From Gnetum montanum (Eukaryota > Streptophyta > Gnetopsida > Gnetales > Gnetaceae), in NCBI GenBank assembly GCA_015680685.1, contig MNCI01030296.1, positions 558,439 through 622,438 on the forward strand: a stretch of DNA of 64,000 nt, given 5' to 3'. The notes beneath the pieces were generated by a model that was not told where the DNA came from, ran no database searches, and was given only the letters and a program-made list of their open reading frames with translations. How positions within the stretch are numbered: the first letter of the stretch is position 1; each line of letters begins with the position of its first letter. A program made the position numbers and the translations under genes. Positions 1 through 9,010 of the stretch are shown piece by piece.

Positions 1-1
1 G

Positions 2-2577
2 CCTCTCTATCCACAAGAAGTTGAGGAAAAACGAGAATACGAGCTCATGTACTACAACGGGAAAGAACTCATTCCTACCCCTACCACTTTCATACCCTTG
101 ATAGATCAACAAAGGTGGATCCTAGATCAAATGTTGATGGTAAAGACATTGCCAGAAGAACTAGAAACCATGTTCCATGAAGAAGCGCTTCACGATGGAC
201 AGGACGATCTAGAATCCCACTCTGAGGGAGGCAATCATGCTGATTTCACCATGGCCCCTCCCTCAACAACGTCTTATATAAATTCGTTGTTCATGGTCAC
301 TACACCTTTGTCTAACACGGAGCGAGTCCCGCGTTCACCGCGTTTACATTTTCTTTCTCCGACTATCTTCCCAGGTGAGGGTTCATCATAGATCATTCCT
401 CAACAGGCACGATTACCTAACTCGCCTCATCATGTGCTTGAGCCTGTGCCACTACATGTGCATGCAATACCTGCAACACTATCTATGCTCCTGATTCGCA
501 CAATAGAGCCTGCCACCATAGCATGGTGGGCTCCATTCCCATCGTACGCAAAACCATCACCATTCCCACCTTCAAGGCCACATCCCGCAAGTGCTAAACC
601 TAATTGTAGGACCACTGCCTATGCCCTCGGCTATGCAAGTAGCTTACCTAATAGCATAGCTGATGGTGGTTCTCCCATCTGCACTAACCACAGGATTGTG
701 GATGCCGCAAGCAACATTGCCGGCAAGGACTGTCCCACCAACCATCGNTGTCATCTATGGGGTTGGACCAAGCCTTCCAACTTATTCAGACCCTTACAGA
801 GGAGGTCAAGCACCTTAAGACTACTGGTTCTGACATGGTACAGGTCATGGACTTCTACCCGAACGATCCTATTAGTTCGACCATCCCAATCCTGTCATTG
901 TCACCTGGAATGCCCCTTCCTCATTTCACAAAATACAATGGGGAAGGTGATCCCAATGCTCACCTCATCACTTTCAGGTCAGAGTCCTTATTGCTACAAT
1001 AATGGCCGCATACCATAATCCGTGTCTTTGCTATGTCCTTAACGGGTAAAGCCTTGGATTGGTATCGAGAACTTCCACGTGCTTCCATTTCAACTTTGGA
1101 AGAGCTGTTAACCTAGTTTGTGACTTGCTTCAAATACAACCTGAAGCCAGATGTCACATTGGACCAGCTCATGGGAGTTAGGCAAGACCCGCTTGAGTCA
1201 ATCCAAAAGTTCATACAACGGTGGAGCGCCACCTTGAATGAAATCTGCAAACCCATCGCGGATGCTCATCTATTGGTAATCTTTAAGGGAGCAGTCAATG
1301 ACTTTATCAAGTCTAAGCTGTATTACCTCGCCCCCTATTCCCTCAGCCAAGCCTTTACCTAGACTAAGGGCATCCAAGACGCGGCGGAGGCTAGTAAAGA
1401 TCCAGCATATGTGGCCTACAGAAATGCCCACAGCAAGGGTAAGGACAAAGCTAAAGCCACGACTACTACAGTCGCGTTAATTGCTGAAGGGGTCAAGAAG
1501 AAAGGCAACAATAACAAGAAAACAATTACAGAGCCAGCTGAGCCGACAACAAGCTCAGGTGGTACCAATCACAAAGCTCCTTCTACCCCCAAAGCACAAC
1601 CGAGGCTAAAATTTGAGCGTAAGGATCGCTCAAATTACGCAATCCTACCTGTGAAGCCTTCAGAACTTCTAAAGCAATTATTGGGAACCGACCACATCCG
1701 ACACAAGGCGATGTCCGAGGAGGCTCTAAAATGCCACAGGCGCCACTGCGAGTTACTCAAGAATCCCTCCTTAGCCCAACCTAACGAACCACCTGTGCAT
1801 AAGAACTTTAAGCTAGAATGATTTTGTGACTATCATCAATTGTGCAGCCATGATATGGACTACTTTTGGGTATTGAAAGATGACATCCAATGTTTGATAG
1901 ATCAAGGGGACTTGATCTTAGATAGTAGTAGCCCGACACGCCCAGAAAACCAGGCCATGCGTGTGTACCAAGACCCGTTGAATGCAAATAATGCAAGGTA
2001 CACAATCAACGCGGTAGGAATAGAGGGCGATAATCAGGCACACCCGAGGCAGACTTTTGTGTTGCGAATGCAACCTCACTCGACCCAAACGACAAGTTTG
2101 TCGACGCCGATGAGTGGCACTCTAAGACACCCTTTCATCCTCCGAACTTTGTCCCAGAATGCTTCCCGACAGCCTGCAATTGTTAAAGCCATGGCATAGC
2201 CCACTTCTACACCTAAGGAACCCTTAGTTATCAAAGTGCCAAAACTATCAACTGCCCCTCCTACGCAGGTGCAATCCTCTAAGTCAAACTCACCTACTGT
2301 CACTGTTGATGCGGCCAAGGATCCTCTTACACTAGGGTTACCCAAAACTCAACCCCTCGCTTTAGCACCGTTAGCCCCACTTGCCAAGGACAAAGAGGTT
2401 ACACAAAAGCAATTATCTCCCCCAGGCCAAAGGAAGCCTAACCCTCAGCCAACTCTCACACCTCCCCGCGAAATTTGCCTCTTAGGGCAAATGGAGGAGG
2501 AAAAGGGTGATAGACACTCTGATTGTGGGCAACATCTCTTTGATGCCCTGGCACAAGTCAAACAGGCTTTGAAATAG
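2..2577 (+). pseudogene. gag: E1 gag, broken
   Basis: Structural polyprotein that packages the element RNA into virus-like particles. It is open from base 2 in the frame of the ATG at 47, but the true start is upstream. Downstream come a Pro/Thr/Ser-rich stretch (about 250-750), then the gag core with TKYNGEGDP (about 928-960), a conserved GKALDWYR segment (about 1048) and a Lys-rich nucleocapsid-like part (about 1430-1650). Stops interrupt at about 389 (TAG), 1000 (TAA), 1113 (TAG), 1360 (TAG), 1819 (TGA), 2197 (TAG) and 2575 (TAG). At several of these the E2 copy has CAG, CAA or an arginine codon. The frame changes at N748, a probable contig join. The final TAG is at the gag/protease boundary. 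Confidence 0.82.
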
Positions 2578-3422
2578 AAAAATACAACGTTGAGCCTTTA
2601 TGACTTGCTCATGACATCGCAAACACATCGTGAAGCTATGGTTTGCATGCTAATGTCCATACCTGTGGACGAAAGCCTGTCGGTAGACGAAGGAGCAATT
2701 CACTCCATCATGCTTCCCCCTACTGCTTAAAAACCTAATCCCACCTCGTTGAACTTTCATGACAAATCCATCAAGGATGACCCTGAGGGTTAAGTGACTA
2801 TAGCACCCATATTCATCACTATCCGGGTCGGCCAACACCAAATCCGAAGAGTACATGTAGATGACGGGGCGGCCACTAATGTCATCCCTTATCCCATAGT
2901 GGATAAATTAGGCATGATCATCAGATTAGTCCTACAACAACTTCATGGCTAAATTCGTTCAACGGGACATGGGTGCAGGTCAAAGGGACCGTCCACATCA
3001 ATTTTGTGGCAGGGGACCAATTCCCCACAGACGCTACGTTTATCATGGTTGAAGAGATGCCTGGATTCAATCTAATTCTTGGGAGGTCTTGGTTAGCCCA
3101 ATTGAGGGTAGTTTCTTCATCCATTCATTAGGAAATCCATTTGCCTTACGCAGGAGGAGAAGTGGTTATCCACGGTGATGAAATAATCCCTCAGGCTGTT
3201 AATAAGATAGAGACAAAACAAGGGTTGGAGATAGAAATGTCTGAGAATCAGTCCCCTGTTCTAGTACCTGAGTAAGCTGAAATAGTAGCTGATGATAGTC
3301 TAACTTGGGCCGAACTACCATTCCCAGGGGAAGATTACAATGTGAAGGAGAAGGGCCATAAATCTCCCCATCCTTACGCGTCGTTAAAGACGAAGGCAAT
3401 TAAGAAACAGTTACGGAGTTAG
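2578..3422 (+). pseudogene. pro: E1 aspartic protease (retropepsin-like), frameshifted
   Basis: Retroviral-type protease that cleaves Gag-Pol. The active-site segment reads VHVDDGAATNVI (about 2851-2886), matching the D-(D/G)-(G/S)-(A/S) loop of Tat proteases. About 70 residues later come the conserved FVAGDQFP and FNLILGRSWLAQL, the second conserved retropepsin segment. Between them (about 2915-2935) the frame shifts relative to E2, and TAA/TAG codons at about 2728, 2793, 3129 and 3272 break it. It ends with a basic tail and TAG at 3420-3422. No RT follows directly: the next 5.5 kb is a presumed intron holding an antisense gene. Confidence 0.75.
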
Positions 3423-3584
3423 CAAGTAAAACAATGTTGCCTACCTACTAGGGTCTCATCAATCACTCTGTTTACGCTTATCGTTTATACTTCTTATGTT
3501 TATGCATGTATTTACGCTTTCCGCAAGCTAATTTTATTACGCTCTTGTTTAGCTTTACGTTTCTATCTTCTTTACTCCTATTAC

Positions 3585-3800
3585 GCTATGGCCCGAAATG
3601 GCCTTAAACTAGCAACTGTATCTACACTTCACACTCAATTACCAAAGGCCCGAAATGGCCTTAAACTAGCAACCTTCTACATTTTGTACTCGAATTACGC
3701 AAAGGCCCGAAATGTCCCTAAACTAGCAACTTCATTTACGCATGGCACTTGAATCAGCTACGGCTCGAAATGGCCTTAAACTAGCAATTTCACTTACCCT
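3585..3800 (+). repeat. E1 post-protease repeats with TTAAACTAGCAA core
   Basis: Four diverged units of the type GGCCCGAAATGGCCTTAAAC + TAGCAA start near 3590, 3647, 3703 and 3763, spaced about 57-60 bp by unrelated AT-rich sequence. Weaker matches (CTCAAACTAGCAA, GAACTAGTAAC) continue to about 3995. E2, E3, E4 and E5 carry the same core at the same place, directly after protease. Function unknown. Confidence 0.8.
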
Positions 3801-3995
3801 TTGTATCTAAATCCCATTTATGCTTGGAATGCAAATTTCATTCACGGTCTATACCAAAATCCAATTTACGCTTACTTTTCATACTTTAAAACTAAAAACA
3901 ACAAAAGGGGGCTTGAAACAGTCTCAAACTAGCAATATCATTTATGTTTTACATTTAGACAATTTAACAGTCCATGACGGTTTCGAACTAGTAAC

Positions 3996-4179
3996 CACAT
4001 TGACGCTATGCTCTCAAAACTAATCAGAACTTATCACAACGTTAAAACCTATGATACATTTTACATAAAGAGAAAACAATGAAAAGAACATTAGCATTAA
4101 TACCAAAATTTGTCTCGAATAAGTTAAAAAGAAGAAAAATAGTCTTGTCTTCACCACAATAAAACATCAGGTTAATCCA
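3996..4179. other. AT-rich spacer between repeats and antisense gene
   Basis: No coding signal on either strand. It probably holds the 3' untranslated region of the minus-strand gene that ends at 4180, but I see no convincing polyadenylation signal. Confidence 0.4.
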
Positions 4180-4479
4180 TTATGCATCCCCCTTACTACC
4201 ACTGTCTCCTGTATCCCCTAGTTCAATTTCTACTCCGAGGAGGTCGTCCTCATAGAGGCCACCCTTTGCATGAGGAACCCCTTCATAAGGGCGATCCTCT
4301 TTGTGAGACCCTTCAGCACGCTCCGTCTCCTACAAACCCTCTTTGTGAGGGTCACCACCTTCATTAGCTTCATCCTGTCGAGGAATTTCCTCAGGTTGTT
4401 CCTGCGATTAGGCATGACAAATAGATTAACATCGTTGTCAAAACTAGGTATAACAAAATGCAATAATACTACAACTCAC

Positions 4480-5297
4480 CCATGATGGTCCAGCATCAGC
4501 AGCAAAGGGGACTTGTTCTAAGCCAATCCATAGATGGCGCAATATTTCGTCCTCGGTGAGCTCAGACCAAACCCCGTCTCCTAGATTAGTTCTAGCCTTG
4601 ACCTTCCCCTTCTCCATGGGAGTCCATCGGGGTGGTTCAGGGAAGAAGGAAGGGACAGTAGTCTCACCTCCAGGAAGAGTAACTTCCCTTTCCAGAGAGG
4701 CACTCACCGTCACTTGCTCCTGGAACTTTTCAAATGCCTTGGAAGTGCCTATAACATCGAGAAACAATCGAAGGGATTGAGCCTCAATGGCAGAGTCCCT
4801 ATAATGTTGACGGTAGGCAACGCTTTCTCATTTGTAAACATGTTTATGATCCTTCTGTGTCTGCCCCCACTCTTGTACGCTCGCACTATAATCCTTCCAG
4901 TCCTGGTTCTTCTAAGCAAGGAGGTCCATTTGCATGCGTTGTTCAACCAGTTCACGACTAGTTTGGATGCTGTTGCTGACGATAGCCCAGTAACGGGCAT
5001 AGTCAATGATAGCTGTCCTCCAGTCTTCACCTCTCATTTCCTAGGCTTGCAAGAATTCATTCCGTGATCTTAGATCCCTGACCTCATCGCGTAGAGCCAT
5101 TCTCTCCTTCTTCGACCTGTGCAATCTCTTCTAGAGGTCCTCATTTACACTTTGACACTCCCATAAGGAGCAAGTTGAGCGTAAAGCACATTTATGCATT
5201 TCTTCGTAAATGTTGTATGGCACAACGGTCACTTCTGATGAGGGCCTGGCGGTGTCTAAATCAATGGGTGCTGACGGGTCCCACTTGAGGCGAGCTC
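4480..5297 (-). pseudogene. E1 antisense exon 7: coiled-coil region
   Basis: After a CATTAG acceptor the product is rich in Glu, Lys, Gln and Arg heptads (NEFLQA, QMDLLA, KNQDWKDYS, QTQKDHKH), followed by FLDVIGTSKAFEKFQEQV and a conserved PRWTPMEKGK / ILRHLWIGLEQVP segment. Stop codons occur in the coiled-coil part. The donor is GTGAGT (plus 4474-4479). The same exon occurs in E2, E3 and E4. Likely an oligomerisation module; no enzymatic motif is seen. Confidence 0.55.
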
Positions 5298-5716
5298 CTA
5301 ATGACATGAAAATAACAGTTAGGCATAATTAAGTAGTGTAATGTCATAGTAAAATAACCTATGCGTAATGATCGTAGCGTACCAGCTTTAGGATCAATTC
5401 GCTCTAAGTGACCGATCATATCTTGAACGACCCCTTCCATAAAGGTGAATTTATCAGGAAATTCACCCGAGGATTGAGTCACCACTGCTATCAAGGGCAC
5501 GCTCTGGTCACCTGTTACGCAAGACAAAAGGTATGACTAAGATATTACGACAACTAGTACAAAATAAAAATTAATTTTATCAAGCGACAAACCACTTGCC
5601 TCGGTTAAGTCCAGTCGAAAGGACTTCAGCATCCTCCACAGCTATTTCCTCTTCACGCGCAGGAGGCTGTGCACTCCTCGTCTTATTAACTAGGGCCTCT
5701 TCTTCCGAGACCGAGG

Positions 5717-5796
5717 CCCCTTCTCCATGCCATAAGACCATAGCCCCTATTNAGAGACCGAGGCCCCTTCTCCATGCCATAAGACCATAGCCCCTG
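5717..5796. other. Contig join with duplicated ends at N5752
   Basis: About 45 bases just left of the single N (GAGACCGAGGCCCCTTCTCC and following) recur immediately right of it with almost no change. Two overlapping contig ends placed side by side explain this better than a biological tandem duplication. It lies inside exon 5 of the antisense gene and disrupts the frame. Confidence 0.75.
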
Positions 5797-5946
5797 TTTC
5801 AGGGGTCAACTAGTCTACAACCTTTTCCCTCACTGTCAGACAACATGGCTAGTTAACATAGGATTGCACTTTTTGTTCAACAAATGTTACACTACATAAT
5901 GGTGTCTCTACACAAACCGTAACCGTTAATACATCTTCACACTTAC

Positions 5947-6991
5947 CGCTTGGAGGATTGCTCCTCTGAAATATAATCTGCATTTTCCTCCCAACACCAC
6001 CCACTGGCTCGGAAGATCCTTCATTCAAACGAGGCTTTTTCCGCGGCACTGATGAATCCACTATCTCAGTAGCTAGGCGCTTCCCTCTCGACACATCACC
6101 GGTGTAAGAGGGAGGTGCTCCACCCACACTGTCTTGGCCCCACGTACGAGGTGCAACCATACTCCTAGCTGTCATTGACAACGACTCCCCAATCCCCTCA
6201 GGTGGGTCTTGCGACCGGAAAGTGCCAAAAATATGGGAGATCCATGGTTTGGAGATTTGGGTACGATCCTGTTGCACCCAGAACCCATTCCTCTGGACCA
6301 CCAAAAATTTAGCAAAATGCTGGAAGCAAGCTATGAAGAAGGAAAAATGCACATTGAAATGGGTTTCGAGCTTCTGGCGAAGCCTGATAATCTCAACGCG
6401 TAAGCCTTCAAAAAAATAGCTCACCCAATTGAAGCGTGTCCCCTCCTCTAAGACCTCTCGCATGATTTGGGCTTGCTCAATGGTGAGGAATCTCCCCTGC
6501 GAGAGTGTCTTGGGGAAGGCTCGGGCTCGAAAAGGGGGTAAACAATGTTGGCCACTGCCAACACAATCCTATCGCCGATGATCCCTTTACTTTCTTTCTG
6601 AACCCCCAACCAATCCTCTATCTCCTTCTGGAGCTTGGAGCTCCTCTTCGACTTTTCATCTATGGGAAAACCGTCAAAGGGGACCCCAAAGAAATCTGCG
6701 AACAGCTGAGCGTCAATGTCAAAATTTATGCACACATTACGTACGTGTATGCCGAGACGCTCGGCTTCCTCACTAAAGGAGTTGACCAGGGTTAACATTT
6801 CACTTGCAGTAGCATTAGGGGTTATGGCTGGGAAAAGGTCCATCAGTCCAACTTCCCGAATGTTATTGGTTACTACAATCGGGGCCGCTTTATGGCCGAG
6901 CCAACGTTGTGCCTCCTTTATGTCACCATAACGGAAGAAGAGACTGCTGGCCTCGCGACCCGAAGCCATAATCGTAATCTCCCATGATTCC
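5947..6991 (-). pseudogene. E1 antisense exon 4: plant transposon-protein-like domain plus basic region
   Basis: Open over most of 348 codons apart from a small number of breaks near 6450. It contains REVGLMDLFPAITP, then MLTLVNSFSEEA, VRNVCINFDIDAQ and FFGVPFDG. This order (a short helix, (L/V)V-x-x-F, a V-R-x-V strand, then an LG(V/L)P loop) resembles the plant 'putative transposon protein' domain (Pfam PF20167, as I recall it). The second half has FNVHFSFFIACFQHFAKFLVV, then a Ser/Pro-rich low-complexity region with a possible nuclear signal RKKPR. The exon is bounded by a CAG acceptor (plus 6992-6994) and a GTAAGT donor (plus 5941-5946). Family assignment is tentative; the gene model is better supported than the domain name. 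Confidence 0.55.
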
Positions 6992-7084
6992 CTGACTATT
7001 AACACAAATCCATAGTTAAACCAAAATGATTTTACATCATCATCACACAATATTGACACAATTCATTATTATGACAAAGGTTAC

Positions 7085-7359
7085 CAGGCCCGAAAGGTAA
7101 AGGAAACAAAGGAATTTTCCTTTGTACATCAGCAGCAGTGAGGGGAGGGTCTAGAGTCCACTCCCTATCCAGCCATCCAAGTTTCTTGCACCTAGAAAAG
7201 AGGTCGGTGTAACAGGTAGGGTATTCTGGGATCTCGAACGCCAGATGTTCCATGATGGTAGCCCGCATGTTGCTGATGGAGGTAAACTCCCCTATAGCCC
7301 TCTCGGCCAACGACAATGTATCATTGTTGCTGATAAGACCATTTTCATTGATAAAAAAC
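7085..7359 (-). CDS. E1 antisense exon 3: linker with (R/K)EW(T/S)L motif
   Basis: Begins right after an acceptor (CATAG) with GFFINE and contains GEFTSI and WLDREWTLDPP. It ends at a donor GTAACC (plus 7079-7084). E2 and E3 have the same exon with the same boundaries (KEWTLDRP, EEWSLNGP). It is open throughout in this copy. No known domain recognised. Confidence 0.6.
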
Positions 7360-7449
7360 CTATGTTAGAAACACAAACAACTCTTTACACTCAATACGCA
7401 TCTAAACAGTAGTTAGCATTACAATACTGCGAAGTGAAACGAAACTTAC

Positions 7450-7886
7450 CCGCTTGTGTAATGCACGGTACCAGGAGGATTCTGGAAATAAGTTGTGGAA
7501 TGATGGGCCACGAATAGAGTGTTATAGGCGTGATAACAGTTAAACTTGGGCATTTCCTAGATCTAGCTTAAACACCTTAAACCCTTGACATTTTGTTCAC
7601 GGTCTTGCGCCTGCATAGTTTCAATCACGCCGTCAGACAGAAATGCTAAGACGCTCTGCATCGAACCAATTAATAGCATCTCCAAAATAGCAGCAGCTTC
7701 ATCACCTGGTAGATGCAACCAGACGAATATGCTGTAGTTATGAAGCAAAAATTGGAAAAAATCCCATGTGCCTCTTCGGAACCATATCGCCTCCCCCTTT
7801 AGACGAGCATGAGGGGGAGGAACATTGGCTGTGGGGACATGAACGTAGCACAGAACGTCCACGATGTCCAAAACGATTAGGATGGG
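7450..7886 (-). pseudogene. E1 antisense exon 2: FCP1/NIF (HAD) phosphatase-like domain
   Basis: Reads PILIVLDIVDVLCYV, then FRRGTWDFFQFLLHNYSIFV, then after about 80 residues NTLFVAHHSTTYFQNPPG. This matches the plan of FCP1-type HAD phosphatases: a strand ending in the DxDx(T/V) nucleophile loop, an (R/K)-x-G-x-x-x-F-L segment, a strand followed by W-(T/S)-S, and a late N-T-(hydrophobic)-DD-(T/S) motif followed by N-P-P. The nucleophile Asp is kept, but the second Asp is Val and the late DD is HH, so phosphatase activity is unlikely. Two TAG codons just before EMPKFN break the frame; the second is shared with E2 and E3. The acceptor is TTAAAG at 7887-7892 and the donor GTAAGT at 7444-7449 (minus strand). 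Confidence 0.66.
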
Positions 7887-8550
7887 CTTTAACATAATAT
7901 TGTAAAATACAAATGTACTACTGTTAGACAAAATCTAGACATGAATATTTGTTACGCCACACTAGGGCTCACACAATTTCTGAAAAATTACAGCGTATAT
8001 TGGAGGTTCATAGCCAAAATTGCCTAAACCCTTGTAACAACTTAAGGTCCGTCTCTGACAAAGGCGATGAAAGAAAATACTGCATATTACTCTGACACAA
8101 GATATCATTATCACAAAAACTCTGATTACATTACATTTACATGCTACACCTTATTTCTTATTGCCTAAACCTTCATAATAATAGTTCAGTTCATGCAAAT
8201 AGACATTAACGCCATGATACAACATTAGAACCCAAAATAGACAAACCATGACGTTGCAACAAACATGATGATAGTGAAAAAAGGATGAACAGTGACTTAT
8301 CGGTTAAGTGGGGTAACGTCCAGAGCTTCTACTCTGGCCTGTGAAACTCGCTGCACACTCTCCTACATCTCGTGTATCCTGGCCAACTTAGCATTCTTGC
8401 CTTTAACCTTGGGTGCCATTGTTGCAAAGGTCAAAATTGAACAAAGTGCTTGTAAAATCGTCTACTCACGCCTTGCTTACGTTGTCTTCTCGCTATTAAC
8501 AGGTCCAAATTCACGATATCAGTAACCTGTTTTGACTATGAACCACTGGT

Positions 8551-8557
8551 TTATAAA
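8551..8557 (-). promoter_or_regulatory. Candidate TATA box of E1 antisense gene
   Basis: TTTATAA on the minus strand, about 131 bases upstream of the antisense ATG (8419). E2 has the same TTTATAA about 110 bases upstream of its ATG (44158-44164). A short AT-rich motif alone is weak evidence; the shared position is the support. Confidence 0.3.
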
Positions 8558-9008
8558 CAAAATGCTCGAAACCAACTGATTATTTCTGCTCGATTGACGC
8601 GGAACTTTCCCGAAATGTGTGTGTCAGTATGACATAAAATGCGAGGATTTGGGCATTAATGTCAGAGATATCATTTGCGTTATAGTCCGAAATGACCCTA
8701 AACTAATGCATAGCTTATCATGTCGTAATTTGGCCGCATTAACTACTGTTAGTGTGAAATTCAAATCCAACCATTTCGACATACTAGACACGCCATGTTA
8801 CACCTTTCATCTCGTTTCATACGCTAGCATCTAGGCAGCTTCGCTTGACATTTCTTCTTACAAACTATGCATATTTGCAATGGTCCACTAAGACGTTAAA
8901 CTGAAAACTTCTCTAGCTTGTAATTTTGACACAAAACAAACAAAATTTCATCATTTAACAAATTGGAAAAAAAATGATGTAACAACTTCCATTTTTTGGC
9001 GATTTTGC
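8558..9008 (+). other. Non-coding end of the presumed sense intron
   Basis: No coding signal. It contains scattered motif copies (CCCTAAACTAATGC near 8696; CTAAGACGTTAAACTG near 8888) also present in E2 at the equivalent place, and leads into the 3' splice site. Confidence 0.4.
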
Positions 9009-9010
9009 AG
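9001..9010 (+). promoter_or_regulatory. Candidate 3' splice site before RT (E1)
   Basis: GATTTTGCAG immediately precedes the open pol frame. E2 has AGTTTTGCAG at the exactly equivalent position (44581-44590), followed by homologous coding sequence (CGCAAATGGA). Ogre elements are known to remove an intron between protease and RT, and this is where its acceptor would be. I could not identify the matching donor near 3400-3600. Confidence 0.55.

Larger units (their letters stand above)
4180..8419 (-). pseudogene. E1 antisense multi-exon gene: FCP1-like + plant transposon-protein domain + coiled coil
   Basis: Eight exons inferred from GT-AG sites shared with E2 and E3: 8301-8419 (starts MAPK), 7450-7886, 7085-7359, 5947-6991, about 5590-5832, 5383-5511, 4480-5297 and 4180-4401 (TAA stop). 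The product would be about 1,050-1,100 residues. It comprises a basic N-terminus, an FCP1/HAD-like domain, a linker, a plant transposon-protein-like domain, a basic patch (RKKPR, possible nuclear signal), a coiled coil and an acidic tail. Exon 1 has lost its donor (GT to AT; E2 has GTAAGT). Further breaks are TAG codons in exon 2 and elsewhere and the duplicated contig overlap at N5752. It lies entirely between protease and RT of E1. Function unknown; nuclear location is inferred only from the basic patch. Confidence 0.72.

Noticed and set aside
430-615. Minus-strand frame opposite gag
   Set aside because: Low-complexity shadow of the Pro/Ser/Thr-rich gag part; no equivalent in E2.
4182-4485. 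Plus frames at 4182-4367 and 4270-4485, and minus 4230-4463
   Set aside because: All are alternative frames of the His/Glu-rich last exon of the antisense gene.
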